Assembly (NCBI GenBank): GCA_900770875.1
Contig: CAAGLV010000085.1
Location: forward strand, 1 to 20,282
Source: Flavobacteriales bacterium
GTDB lineage: Bacteria > Bacteroidota > Bacteroidia > Flavobacteriales > Weeksellaceae
Reading direction: 5' to 3'
Length of the DNA: 20,282 bases
Below are positions 1 through 5,788 of this stretch, piece by piece; position 1 is the stretch's first letter, and each line of letters starts with the position of its first letter. Both the position numbers and the translations under genes were made by a program. The notes under the pieces were generated by a model, which saw only the letters and a list, made by a program, of their open reading frames with translations, did no database searches and was not told where the DNA came from.

Positions 1-81
1 AGACGCAGAGATGCTGTCTTTCTGTTGCGCTTTAGCCAATAGCGAAGTGCAACAAAAAAAACTAATATATATTTTTTTCAT
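1..81 (-). CDS. N-terminus of an exported protein (partial)
   Basis: An ATG at 81-79 opens a frame that stays open for 27 codons to the window edge. It encodes a short basic start (MKKIY), a hydrophobic stretch and an ...LLAKAQ end, followed by QKDSISAS. This is a typical Bacteroidota Sec signal peptide, with cleavage likely after AQ or nearby, so the product should be periplasmic or in the outer membrane. It begins 43 bp downstream of the small Cys/His-rich protein gene (125-496) on the same strand, with no terminator between, so the two are probably cotranscribed. From general knowledge of such pairs a TonB-dependent receptor is a reasonable guess, but only the signal peptide is visible and the family cannot be determined. 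Confidence 0.6.
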   Translation of the reverse strand, partial: MKKIYISFFCCTSLLAKAQQKDSISAS

Positions 82-124
82 TGATATTTGATTTTAAATT
101 TTTGAATTGCATAATGTTAAAACA

Positions 125-496
125 TCACACAATTGGTGGTTTAAAATCAAGTCGTAGTGAAGTTGAAGTTAAAAATTCTTGGTAAAAATATTGACTATAC
201 GCTTCAAATGGAAAAGGGTATTCCAAGGCGATGGCATTGATATCTTCTACAATCCAAAAGCTTTGGAAATAAACAATTTTAGTTTCTTTTTCTTTGTGTT
301 GATGTTCGTAAAAATCACCTATTTTCTTTAATTGACATTGTCCTTCGCAATGTAATTCGGGACGATCATTATTCACACATAAAAATTCCACAAATACTTC
401 TCTATCTATAGTATAAAATAGCAACGTAAATGGTGTAAACGCACTGCGCACCATTACGGCTATAATTAACAAGATATAGAAGAATTGACGAATCAA
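125..496 (-). CDS. Small membrane-anchored Cys/His-rich protein
   Basis: A 123-residue protein with one N-terminal hydrophobic segment (residues about 5-16, possibly continuing to 30). A compact cysteine cluster follows: C40, C50 and C54 in the arrangement C-x9-C-x3-C, the last part reading HCEGQC, with a His-rich turn (HQH, 65-67). Small proteins with a similar 'RPELHC-x-G-x-C-x-L' signature are common as uncharacterised proteins in Bacteroidota. A metal- or thiol-binding role is an inference from the Cys/His pattern. The start used is TTG at 496, because the only other candidate, ATG at 454, would cut through the membrane segment. A TAttTTTG box at 520-513 fits this start. It lies between the TlpA gene (separated by a hairpin at 558-585) and a signal-peptide protein at the window edge. 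Confidence 0.65.
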   Translation of the reverse strand: MIRQFFYILLIIAVMVRSAFTPFTLLFYTIDREVFVEFLCVNNDRPELHCEGQCQLKKIGDFYEHQHKEKETKIVYFQSFWIVEDINAIALEYPFPFEAYSQYFYQEFLTSTSLRLDFKPPIV

Positions 497-512
497 AAGA
501 CTAAAATTTAAT

Positions 513-520
513 CAAAAATA
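513..520 (-). promoter_or_regulatory. Promoter -7 box of the Cys/His-rich protein gene
   Basis: On the minus strand this reads TATTTTTG, a full match to the Bacteroidota -7 consensus TAnnTTTG. It sits 17 bp upstream of the TTG start at 496. No clear -33 TTTG is visible at the usual distance, and the GTAAC-type operator found at the other promoters of this locus is absent. Confidence 0.45.
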
Positions 521-557
521 CGGAGTGATAATAAACGATAAAATGATAGATATTAGA

Positions 558-585
558 AAGCCAGAACATATTGTATTTCTGGCTT
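558..585 (-). terminator. Hairpin terminator after the TlpA gene
   Basis: A 9-bp perfect stem (AAGCCAGAA / TTCTGGCTT) with a 10-nt loop lies just past the TlpA stop codon at 604. On the minus strand the stem is followed only by a short mixed tract (TCTAATATC after the stem's own TT), so it is a moderate terminator. It separates the four-gene sulfur operon from the next gene at 496. Confidence 0.55.
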
Positions 586-603
586 AATTTATAATCATTC
601 GAG

Positions 604-1194
604 TTAATGCATTGCTTTGATTTCATTTAAAAAATCAACGATGTCTTGCCCTGAATAATCCGCCATTCCAAAAGTGGTATGCGCAATGTTTCCTTCTTTA
701 TCCAAGATAACCGTTGTAGGTAGACTTCCTTGAAACAATTCTGAAGGAATTGCCGAATGCGGATAATAGACGGGTAAATTCAATTTTTTACGCTGCATAA
801 ATTTTTGCACTTTCTCTTTTTTACCCTCCACTTCTAAAGTTAAGATCATCACGTCATTATCCGTTTTAAATTTATCGTGTAACACCTGAATGGATGGCAT
901 TTCTGCAATACAGGGTGGACACCACGTTGCCCAAAAATTTAAGAATACGACTTTTCCTTTTAAATCGGCTAACGAAATAACTTCACCTTGATCATTGATC
1001 AGCTGAAAATTCAGGTAATTTTTATTCGTTGGAGGAGTTACTACCTTTTCTAAATCAGGTTGAAAAAGCCCCACTTTCATTAAGCCTTGTTGAAGAAAAG
1101 CTTTTGCATCAGTCGAAAATAATAAGATTAATGCAAGGGATACAAAAATTAGATTTGAGGTATTATTTTTTAAGATTTTCACAATTTTATTCAT
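604..1194 (-). CDS. TlpA/ResA-type thiol:disulfide oxidoreductase
   Basis: A periplasmic thioredoxin-fold protein of 196 residues. Residues 14-29 form a signal peptide or membrane anchor ending in AKA. The thioredoxin fold runs from about 60 to the end, with the active site WCPPC (C92, C95) preceded by FLNFWAT and the cis-proline region LPTT (P159). The family reduces or exchanges disulfides in exported proteins. In this operon it may act on sulfane-sulfur carriers or on the DoxDA or lipoprotein partners, which is inference. The ATG at 1194 is chosen because it follows the DoxDA stop by one base (TAA-T-ATG), suggesting translational coupling. A start at 1230 would overlap the upstream gene by 35 bp. 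It is the last gene of the operon that begins with the TSUP carrier. Confidence 0.88.
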   Translation of the reverse strand: MNKIVKILKNNTSNLIFVSLALILLFSTDAKAFLQQGLMKVGLFQPDLEKVVTPPTNKNYLNFQLINDQGEVISLADLKGKVVFLNFWATWCPPCIAEMPSIQVLHDKFKTDNDVMILTLEVEGKKEKVQKFMQRKKLNLPVYYPHSAIPSELFQGSLPTTVILDKEGNIAHTTFGMADYSGQDIVDFLNEIKAMH

Positions 1195-1195
1195 T

Positions 1196-2197
1196 TTAAT
1201 GATTAATTTGATGTTCCCATACGATACCACTGATATCGATTAAACGGATTGTTTTGACCAATTTCGCCTTATTCGAATTCACCGTAAGATCGGCTTTTGC
1301 TCCTAATGGAATGATTAAACTGTGTTTTCCTGGTTTAATTTTAGCCACATAATGGTTATGGATATTTTTTAATGGAAACTGAGCCAAATCTTCTCCTTTT
1401 AGTTCTTCGATAATTTGATTTTTCTCATCCAACAATTGTATGCCAATCAAAAACGAACCATAGACATCTGCTCCTTCTGTTCGATAAACTTCAAAAGTCA
1501 CTTCAGAGTTTGATACTACGGCATTAGATAGTTCTAATTTGGGTTTTACAGATTTGTTGTGTAATGTACCATAAACGCCTCCGTGAAAGTATTGATTGGT
1601 GTAAAGCGTTAATCCAAAAATAAATAATGATCCAATCAATATTACTCTTTTGGTAAAGAGTTCAGGTAAATAGCCTGAGCCTAACCATTTGAATATTTTT
1701 GAATCGATGAGTTGTGGCGATTTCTTTATTAAATTGTGATCCAGTGAATAATAGCCACTTCCTGTCAAGAATAATGCAAATCCTGAGGCGATTCCAAGAA
1801 CACCAATTTGCCATTCGTCTAAACACGTTGTTCCTATCCATCCTGAACCCAATAAGATTCCCATTGCCAATCCGAAAATTCCAATACTCATTAAACGTGT
1901 AAAAAGTCCGAGTAGGATAAATAGTCCAACAATAGCTTCCACGATGGTAAACGATACCATTGCAAATTGCAATTGATCGGGATGTAAGACCAAATGCTCA
2001 ATCAATGGTTTTATGCCTAAAGCATTGGGCAAAAAATGATTGAATTTCTCCCCGATATACCCTGCTTCGTTAGGAATTAATTTATTGTCTAAAATTAATC
2101 GGCGCCAAAATGCCGAAAAATAAGTCCAGCCGATCACTAATCGTATAGCTAGCGTGAACAAACCAGCCGATTGATAATGCTGATTTAAATTTTTCAT
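1196..2197 (-). CDS. doxD: Thiosulfate:quinone oxidoreductase, DoxD-DoxA fusion
   Basis: A 333-residue membrane protein. Residues 12-200 are a DoxD/DoxX-type domain: an opening segment RLVIGWTYFSAFWRR, further hydrophobic helices near 80-100, 102-118 and 131-146, and the characteristic GSGWIGTTCLDEWQIG around 117-132. A last helix near 184-200 leads into a soluble C-terminal domain (about 215-330) resembling DoxA. In archaea DoxD and DoxA are separate subunits of the enzyme that oxidises thiosulfate to tetrathionate and passes electrons to quinone; fused forms are known in Bacteroidota. The substrate here is inferred from the family and the sulfur context. The ATG at 2197 is preferred over a TTG at 2251 that overlaps the previous gene. 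TlpA follows directly, and the lipoprotein gene precedes it by 46 bp. Confidence 0.82.
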   Translation of the reverse strand: MKNLNQHYQSAGLFTLAIRLVIGWTYFSAFWRRLILDNKLIPNEAGYIGEKFNHFLPNALGIKPLIEHLVLHPDQLQFAMVSFTIVEAIVGLFILLGLFTRLMSIGIFGLAMGILLGSGWIGTTCLDEWQIGVLGIASGFALFLTGSGYYSLDHNLIKKSPQLIDSKIFKWLGSGYLPELFTKRVILIGSLFIFGLTLYTNQYFHGGVYGTLHNKSVKPKLELSNAVVSNSEVTFEVYRTEGADVYGSFLIGIQLLDEKNQIIEELKGEDLAQFPLKNIHNHYVAKIKPGKHSLIIPLGAKADLTVNSNKAKLVKTIRLIDISGIVWEHQINH

Positions 2198-2243
2198 ATT
2201 GCTTGATTTTATAGTTGTTAATATTTTTTTGTTCTCGAAAATA

Positions 2244-2609
2244 TTAAGCAACTACGGCAATCTTAAGTTGTTGGTAAAGAATATAAAACGGAGGACTGTT
2301 ATTTTTTACTCCTCCTAAAGGTATGGATTTAAAAACTTGAGTTGAGGTAGAAGTGAAATCTAAATTCCAATAAAATTCGAATGAAGATTTTTTTTGAATT
2401 TCTACTATTGACTGTTGCGACTCTTGTAATGGCGTAAATTGACAAGATGAAACAGTCTTGGATTTATTTAATGGTTTTTCTACCGTTAAACCCAATTGAT
2501 CAAATAGCGCATCTTTTACGGTGCAAGATGAAAGTGAAAAACACACCAACACCATCCAAATGTATTTTTGGATAGATTGTAAGAAAGAATGTGTTGATGT
2601 ATTTTTCAT
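2244..2609 (-). CDS. Small lipoprotein of unknown function
   Basis: A 121-residue protein with a hydrophobic segment at about 17-28 ending in the lipobox SLSSC (C29), so it is predicted to be lipidated. A second cysteine (C57, in VSSC) lies in the mature part. The rest is Ser/Thr- and Gln-rich with no motif I recognise. The start codon is 10 nt after the stop of the TSUP gene, so it is cotranscribed with that carrier and with DoxDA and TlpA. The context suggests an accessory role in thiosulfate oxidation or sulfur transfer, but this cannot be shown from the sequence. Confidence 0.7.
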   Translation of the reverse strand: MKNTSTHSFLQSIQKYIWMVLVCFSLSSCTVKDALFDQLGLTVEKPLNKSKTVSSCQFTPLQESQQSIVEIQKKSSFEFYWNLDFTSTSTQVFKSIPLGGVKNNSPPFYILYQQLKIAVVA

Positions 2610-2619
2610 AGTCAGTAAC

Positions 2620-3420
2620 TTATAATATAAGTTCTTGTAGTAAGATTAAACCCGCGATTACTAAGATAAAATAACCAAAAATTGGTTTTAATTGAGTCGA
2701 AGATATGAATTTTGAAAGATAATTCCCAATGATAATTCCTATGACAGATAATCCCGTTAAAATGCCCAATAGATTCCAATTGAATGACGAAAATTGTTGA
2801 TAATCACTTCCGAAACCTACAAATGAATTAATAGCGACTAAAAATAACGACGTGGCAACAGCATTTTTCATTGGTACTTTGGCTAAAACTACTAAACCTG
2901 GTATTATTAAAAATCCACCTCCAGCACCAAATATTCCTGAAATCATTCCTATTATAACACCTTGAATCACCAATAATTTAGTATTCTTCTCCATCTTTTT
3001 CCCACAATCAATACAATCTTCTTGCTTGTTTGTTATCATACTATAGGCTGCTAAAATCATTACCACAGCAAATGCAATCATCAACAACAAATCTTTTTCA
3101 ACAACTCCGACAAATGGGATTTGAAATTGAGCCGGAAGTTGTGGCATCAAAAAGCGTCTTGTAGCAAACATGGAAAACATGGAAGGTATTCCGAAAATAA
3201 TAGCAATACGATAATTCACTAATTTATTTTTAATCTTAGGATAACTTCCTATTATCGAAGTAATACCTATGATAAACAATGAGTATGAAGTGGCTTGTAA
3301 AGGATTAAGTTCAAAAAGATAAACTAAATTAGGTACTGTTAAAATTGAACCTCCACTTCCCATTAATCCTAATGTTATTCCTACAAAAATAGTAATGATA
3401 TAACCTATAGTTGTTGACAT
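2620..3420 (-). CDS. TSUP (TauE/SafE) family sulfur-compound carrier
   Basis: A 266-residue polytopic membrane protein with the internal duplication of the TSUP family. Each half starts with a Gly-rich motif: GLMGSGGSILTVP at 18-30 and GIFGAGGGFLIIP in the second half. Family members carry sulfite, sulfoacetate, sulfolactate or related anions across the inner membrane; the substrate here is probably sulfite or thiosulfate by context. The loop between the halves has a CIDC motif (C136, C139), which could make or sense a disulfide or bind a metal or sulfane sulfur. It is the first gene of the operon TSUP-lipoprotein-DoxDA-TlpA, and the ATG at 3420 lies about 17 nt downstream of the start predicted from the promoter at 3440-3447. 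Confidence 0.9.
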   Translation of the reverse strand: MSTTIGYIITIFVGITLGLMGSGGSILTVPNLVYLFELNPLQATSYSLFIIGITSIIGSYPKIKNKLVNYRIAIIFGIPSMFSMFATRRFLMPQLPAQFQIPFVGVVEKDLLLMIAFAVVMILAAYSMITNKQEDCIDCGKKMEKNTKLLVIQGVIIGMISGIFGAGGGFLIIPGLVVLAKVPMKNAVATSLFLVAINSFVGFGSDYQQFSSFNWNLLGILTGLSVIGIIIGNYLSKFISSTQLKPIFGYFILVIAGLILLQELIL

Positions 3421-3439
3421 TTTATCTGATTTTATACTT

Positions 3440-3492
3440 CAAATTTCCGTCTATTTTTTGAGTTGGATTGTTACATTTGTTACAGAAGTAAC
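3440..3492 (-). promoter_or_regulatory. Promoter and operator (site D) of the TSUP operon
   Basis: On the minus strand a GTAAC-AAAT-GTAACA operator (3483-3470) is followed by a GAAATTTG -7 box (3447-3440; consensus TAnnTTTG with the first base changed). The operator centre is 36.5 bp from the last base of the box, exactly as at three other promoters in this locus. A third half-site (GTTAC at 3492-3488) continues the same 9-bp spacing upstream. No -33 box is evident; the operator edge covers its expected position, which suggests dependence on an activator. Confidence 0.7.
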
Positions 3493-3501
3493 TAATAAAG
3501 A

Positions 3502-3533
3502 AAAACGGTTATTCGCACGCGAACAACCGTTTT
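3502..3533 (-). terminator. Intrinsic terminator after the YeeE/YedE genes
   Basis: A long hairpin: AAAACGGTT (3502-3510) pairs with AACCGTTTT (3525-3533), and an inner TTCGC/GCGAA stem (3512-3516, 3519-3523) extends it across single-base bulges. On the minus strand it is followed by a T-rich tract ending TCTTT. It closes the thioredoxin-YeeE-YeeE operon just before the TSUP promoter. Confidence 0.85.
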
Positions 3534-3566
3534 AAAATTAACCAATTATAATATATTTTATCGGGA

Positions 3567-3980
3567 TTAATGAGGTAACTTATCTCTTAATACACCATAT
3601 AAAAACGTTCCTAAAATTGCACTAGCAATAACAATTAACATAGGGAAAACTCCTGCACCTACCAATACAAAGATTGGCCCTGGACAAGCACCAACTAAAG
3701 CCCAACCTAATCCAAATAAAGTACCACCAATTAAATAACGTGGGATGGATTTTGTTTTAGGTGAAATGATAATAGGTTTTCCATCAATATCGTTTGCTTT
3801 ATTTTTTTTCAATAATTGGGTTCCGATAAAACCTACGACTAATGCAGAACCAATAAATCCATACATATGGAAAGATTGAAAATTAAACATTTCATAAATT
3901 CTGAACCAAGAAGCTGTTTCAGCTTTATACATAGTAATTCCGAAAATTGCTCCTAAAAGGATATAAATTATACTTCTCAT
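3567..3980 (-). CDS. YeeE/YedE-type transporter, DUF6691-like half
   Basis: A 137-residue membrane protein with about four hydrophobic helices. Its key motif is GACPGPIFVLVGAG, with C99 in the conserved GACPGP position. Proteins of this kind pair with a second YeeE/YedE half (here the gene at 3985) and together correspond to one long YeeE/TsuA protein, a thiosulfate transporter in which conserved membrane cysteines hand thiosulfate through the channel. The two are also known as PmpA/PmpB-type pairs beside persulfide dioxygenases. The gap to the upstream half is 4 nt, so they are cotranscribed. Exact substrate (thiosulfate, sulfane sulfur or hydrogen sulfide) is inferred, not shown. Confidence 0.88.
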   Translation of the reverse strand: MRSIIYILLGAIFGITMYKAETASWFRIYEMFNFQSFHMYGFIGSALVVGFIGTQLLKKNKANDIDGKPIIISPKTKSIPRYLIGGTLFGLGWALVGACPGPIFVLVGAGVFPMLIVIASAILGTFLYGVLRDKLPH

Positions 3981-3984
3981 CGTT

Positions 3985-4533
3985 CTAAAAAATTAAAGGG
4001 AATAAAAGGTGAGTCATAATTAAACCACCAATAAAAAATCCGATGACAGCGATTAATGATGAAATCTGTAAGTCACTTAATCCTGAAATTGCATGTCCAG
4101 ATGTACATCCACCAGCATAACGTGTTCCAAACCCAACCAATAATCCACCAACAATTAATAATCCAATATTTTTTGCTGTTAGATTTTCAAAAATTTCTGT
4201 CGGAGAATAGGCTTTACCAGCACTAGCAAAACCTAATTCATTCAATTGCTGAATCGTTTGTTCTGAAATCGCAGGGATTTGATGATCGGATAATAAATGT
4301 GCTGCAATAAATCCACCCAAAACAGCGCCTACCAGAAATAAAAGATTCCATTTTTGTGCTTTCCAATTAAAGGCAAAAAAATCACACGATTTTCCAGCAC
4401 CCATTGCTGCACATATCGTTCTAAAGTTGGAAGAGAATCCAAAACTTTTTCCTAAATAAATTAACAATAACATAATTATTGCTATTAATGGTCCACCAAT
4501 ATACCATGGCCATGGTTGAAATATAATTTCCAT
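3985..4533 (-). CDS. YeeE/YedE-type sulfur transporter subunit
   Basis: A 182-residue membrane protein of the YeeE/YedE (sulfur transport) family. Conserved cysteines visible are C50 in GAGKSC and C143 in GGCTSGHAISGL, the family hallmark; C41 is an extra one. Together with the 137-residue partner gene at 3567 it would form a split version of the thiosulfate transporter YeeE/TsuA, with the reactive cysteines divided between the two chains. Its ATG overlaps the stop of the thioredoxin-like gene by one base (TAATG), so translation is likely coupled. The loop at about 83-125 is unusually polar for a membrane channel and probably lies outside the membrane. Confidence 0.9.
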   Translation of the reverse strand: MEIIFQPWPWYIGGPLIAIIMLLLIYLGKSFGFSSNFRTICAAMGAGKSCDFFAFNWKAQKWNLLFLVGAVLGGFIAAHLLSDHQIPAISEQTIQQLNELGFASAGKAYSPTEIFENLTAKNIGLLIVGGLLVGFGTRYAGGCTSGHAISGLSDLQISSLIAVIGFFIGGLIMTHLLFPLIF

Positions 4534-4838
4534 TAGTTTATATATTTTCTAAGTTCATTCATTAAATCTTCAGGGAATAAAACCCCATGATGTTTCCAAA
4601 TCAATTGATTGTTTTGAAATAACATTAACGTAGGTACACCCATAATTTGATAAGTGGCATCAAAATGGATGGTATTGATTTTATCTTCATCCACATTAAT
4701 TTTTACCACATCTAGTTGATCACCAAATCCTTTTTTCACTTCCTCCAATGAAATATCCAAAACAGTGCAAATACTACAAATTGAAGTGTAAAAATCGATA
4801 AGTATTGGTTTTTCTTGCCTTATTCGATCGATCATCAT
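4533..4838 (-). CDS. Thioredoxin-like protein with CSIC active site
   Basis: A 101-residue cytoplasmic thioredoxin-fold protein without a signal peptide. The usual WCGPC is replaced by SICSIC (C21, C24), so both catalytic cysteines are kept but the Trp, Gly and Pro are not. The cis-Pro region GVPT (P69) and the FQNNQL turn are in their usual places. It leads the operon with the two-part YeeE/YedE transporter and is translationally coupled to it, which suggests that it takes sulfane sulfur or reduces thiosulfate brought in by the channel; this is inference. Either of two adjacent ATGs (4838 or 4835) may be used. The promoter box at 4858-4865 gives a leader of about 17 nt. Confidence 0.85.
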   Translation of the reverse strand: MMIDRIRQEKPILIDFYTSICSICTVLDISLEEVKKGFGDQLDVVKINVDEDKINTIHFDATYQIMGVPTLMLFQNNQLIWKHHGVLFPEDLMNELRKYIN

Positions 4839-4857
4839 TTTTTCTTTGATTTACGAA

Positions 4858-4901
4858 CAAAGGTACTTCGACTTCTGTTCATAGGATGTAACTCTTGTTA
4901 C
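4858..4901 (-). promoter_or_regulatory. Promoter and operator (site C) of the thioredoxin-YeeE operon
   Basis: On the minus strand GTAAC-AAGA-GTTACA (4901-4888, inverted repeat) precedes a perfect -7 box TACCTTTG (4865-4858). The centre-to-box distance is 36.5 bp, identical to the sites at 3440, 5692 and 9154. Confidence 0.75.
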
Positions 4902-4927
4902 TTAAGATTATAAAAAAATAAATGCGA

Positions 4928-5671
4928 TTAAAAGTTATAGGTAAGATTTGCATACATATTATTTTCACGCGCGTTAGCATTATTTTGTGATCCTTTTAAT
5001 AGAAGCATATAACCCCATTCCATTTGAATATGGTTGGATAAATTGTGTTTAATTCCTAAGTTAAAACGTTGCTGATCGAATTGGATATGATCAATTCCAT
5101 CAGAGAAAAGTAAGAGTTCATAAAACGGTTTTAATGTTATTTTTGGAGTTAAAGTAACATCCATCCCAATTCGATTTCTGTACCGAACAGTAGACGTTTG
5201 ATTCGAAAAGAAACGTCCTTCTATAGCTAAACGGTCATATAATTTTATCGAATGATGTTTAATAAATGGATAGTCCACAGCCACACTATTTCTGTATTCA
5301 TAGGAATGTTTTTTTGTGATCGTATCATTTCCCTCAATGTATTTCGTATGATGAAAATATGCAAATGGCGAAAAGGATACCTTTAAGTCTTTTAACGGGG
5401 AATAGCTGATCCATAAACGAGAAGATGCTAAATAGGTGTTATCCTGTATAGGTGCATCCGTATCGATAATAAGACGATTCTGGTATTCGAAATCATAACG
5501 AATCTCATGTCGGTCTTTTACACTAAGCGTTGTTCTTAACCAAATATGCGGATTGGTTTGCCCCTTTATAGGAGAAACAAACAATAGACCACATAAAACC
5601 ATCACATTCCATTGCAAAAGACAAATAATATTTCGATTACCATTATAACACATCTTTAAAATTGAATTCAT
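4928..5671 (-). CDS. DUF2490 outer-membrane beta-barrel protein
   Basis: An exported protein of about 247 residues. The N-terminus has a hydrophobic stretch ending near SPIKGQ (signal peptide), then a series of alternating-hydrophobicity strands rich in Tyr, Phe and Arg (such as HEIRYDFEYQNR and VRYRNRIGMDV) and a C-terminal Phe in NLTYNF. This is the pattern of DUF2490 beta-barrels, whose function is unknown. The longest frame starts at 5689, but the promoter predicts transcription from about 5689 itself, so the ATG at 5671 (leader about 18 nt) or the one at 5653 is more likely. It has its own copy of the sulfur-locus operator. It might be a porin or channel for sulfur compounds, which is inference from co-regulation. 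Confidence 0.78.
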   Translation of the reverse strand: MNSILKMCYNGNRNIICLLQWNVMVLCGLLFVSPIKGQTNPHIWLRTTLSVKDRHEIRYDFEYQNRLIIDTDAPIQDNTYLASSRLWISYSPLKDLKVSFSPFAYFHHTKYIEGNDTITKKHSYEYRNSVAVDYPFIKHHSIKLYDRLAIEGRFFSNQTSTVRYRNRIGMDVTLTPKITLKPFYELLLFSDGIDHIQFDQQRFNLGIKHNLSNHIQMEWGYMLLLKGSQNNANARENNMYANLTYNF

Positions 5672-5691
5672 CAAAAGGTTGAATTTCAATT

Positions 5692-5735
5692 CAAATTTAC
5701 TGTAGCTTCAACAGAATATCTGTAACCTATGTTAC
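5692..5735 (-). promoter_or_regulatory. Promoter and operator (site B) of the DUF2490 gene
   Basis: On the minus strand GTAAC-ATAG-GTTACA (5735-5722) is a perfect inverted repeat in its arms. It is followed by a perfect -7 box TAAATTTG (5699-5692) at the shared 36.5-bp distance. The box overlaps the region just before the longest possible start of the downstream gene, which argues for an internal start codon. Confidence 0.75.
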
Positions 5736-5755
5736 GCAATATAATACTCCAAAAA

Positions 5756-5783
5756 AAGCGTTTAAATTTTCATTTAAACGCTT
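5756..5783 (-). terminator. Intrinsic terminator after the secreted CstB-like gene
   Basis: A 12-bp perfect stem (5756-5767 with 5772-5783) around a four-base loop, followed on the minus strand by TTTTT. It lies 5 bp past the stop codon of the gene that starts at 7255. Confidence 0.88.
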
Positions 5784-5788
5784 GCTTT

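Noticed and set aside
1..60. Possible insertion-sequence end: less AT-rich than the rest, with an imperfect TGTTGCGCTT/AAGTGCAACA inverted repeat.
   Set aside because: The same bases encode a clean signal peptide on the minus strand from an ATG at 81, which explains the composition better.
1195..1230. Longer start of the TlpA protein at 1230.
   Set aside because: It overlaps the DoxDA gene by 35 bp and adds residues before a normal signal sequence; the ATG at 1194 follows the DoxDA stop by one base.
2618..2632. 15-bp palindrome ACTTATA-A-TATAAGT at the TSUP stop codon.
   Set aside because: Very AT-rich, inside an operon, without a U-tract or promoter box; probably chance.
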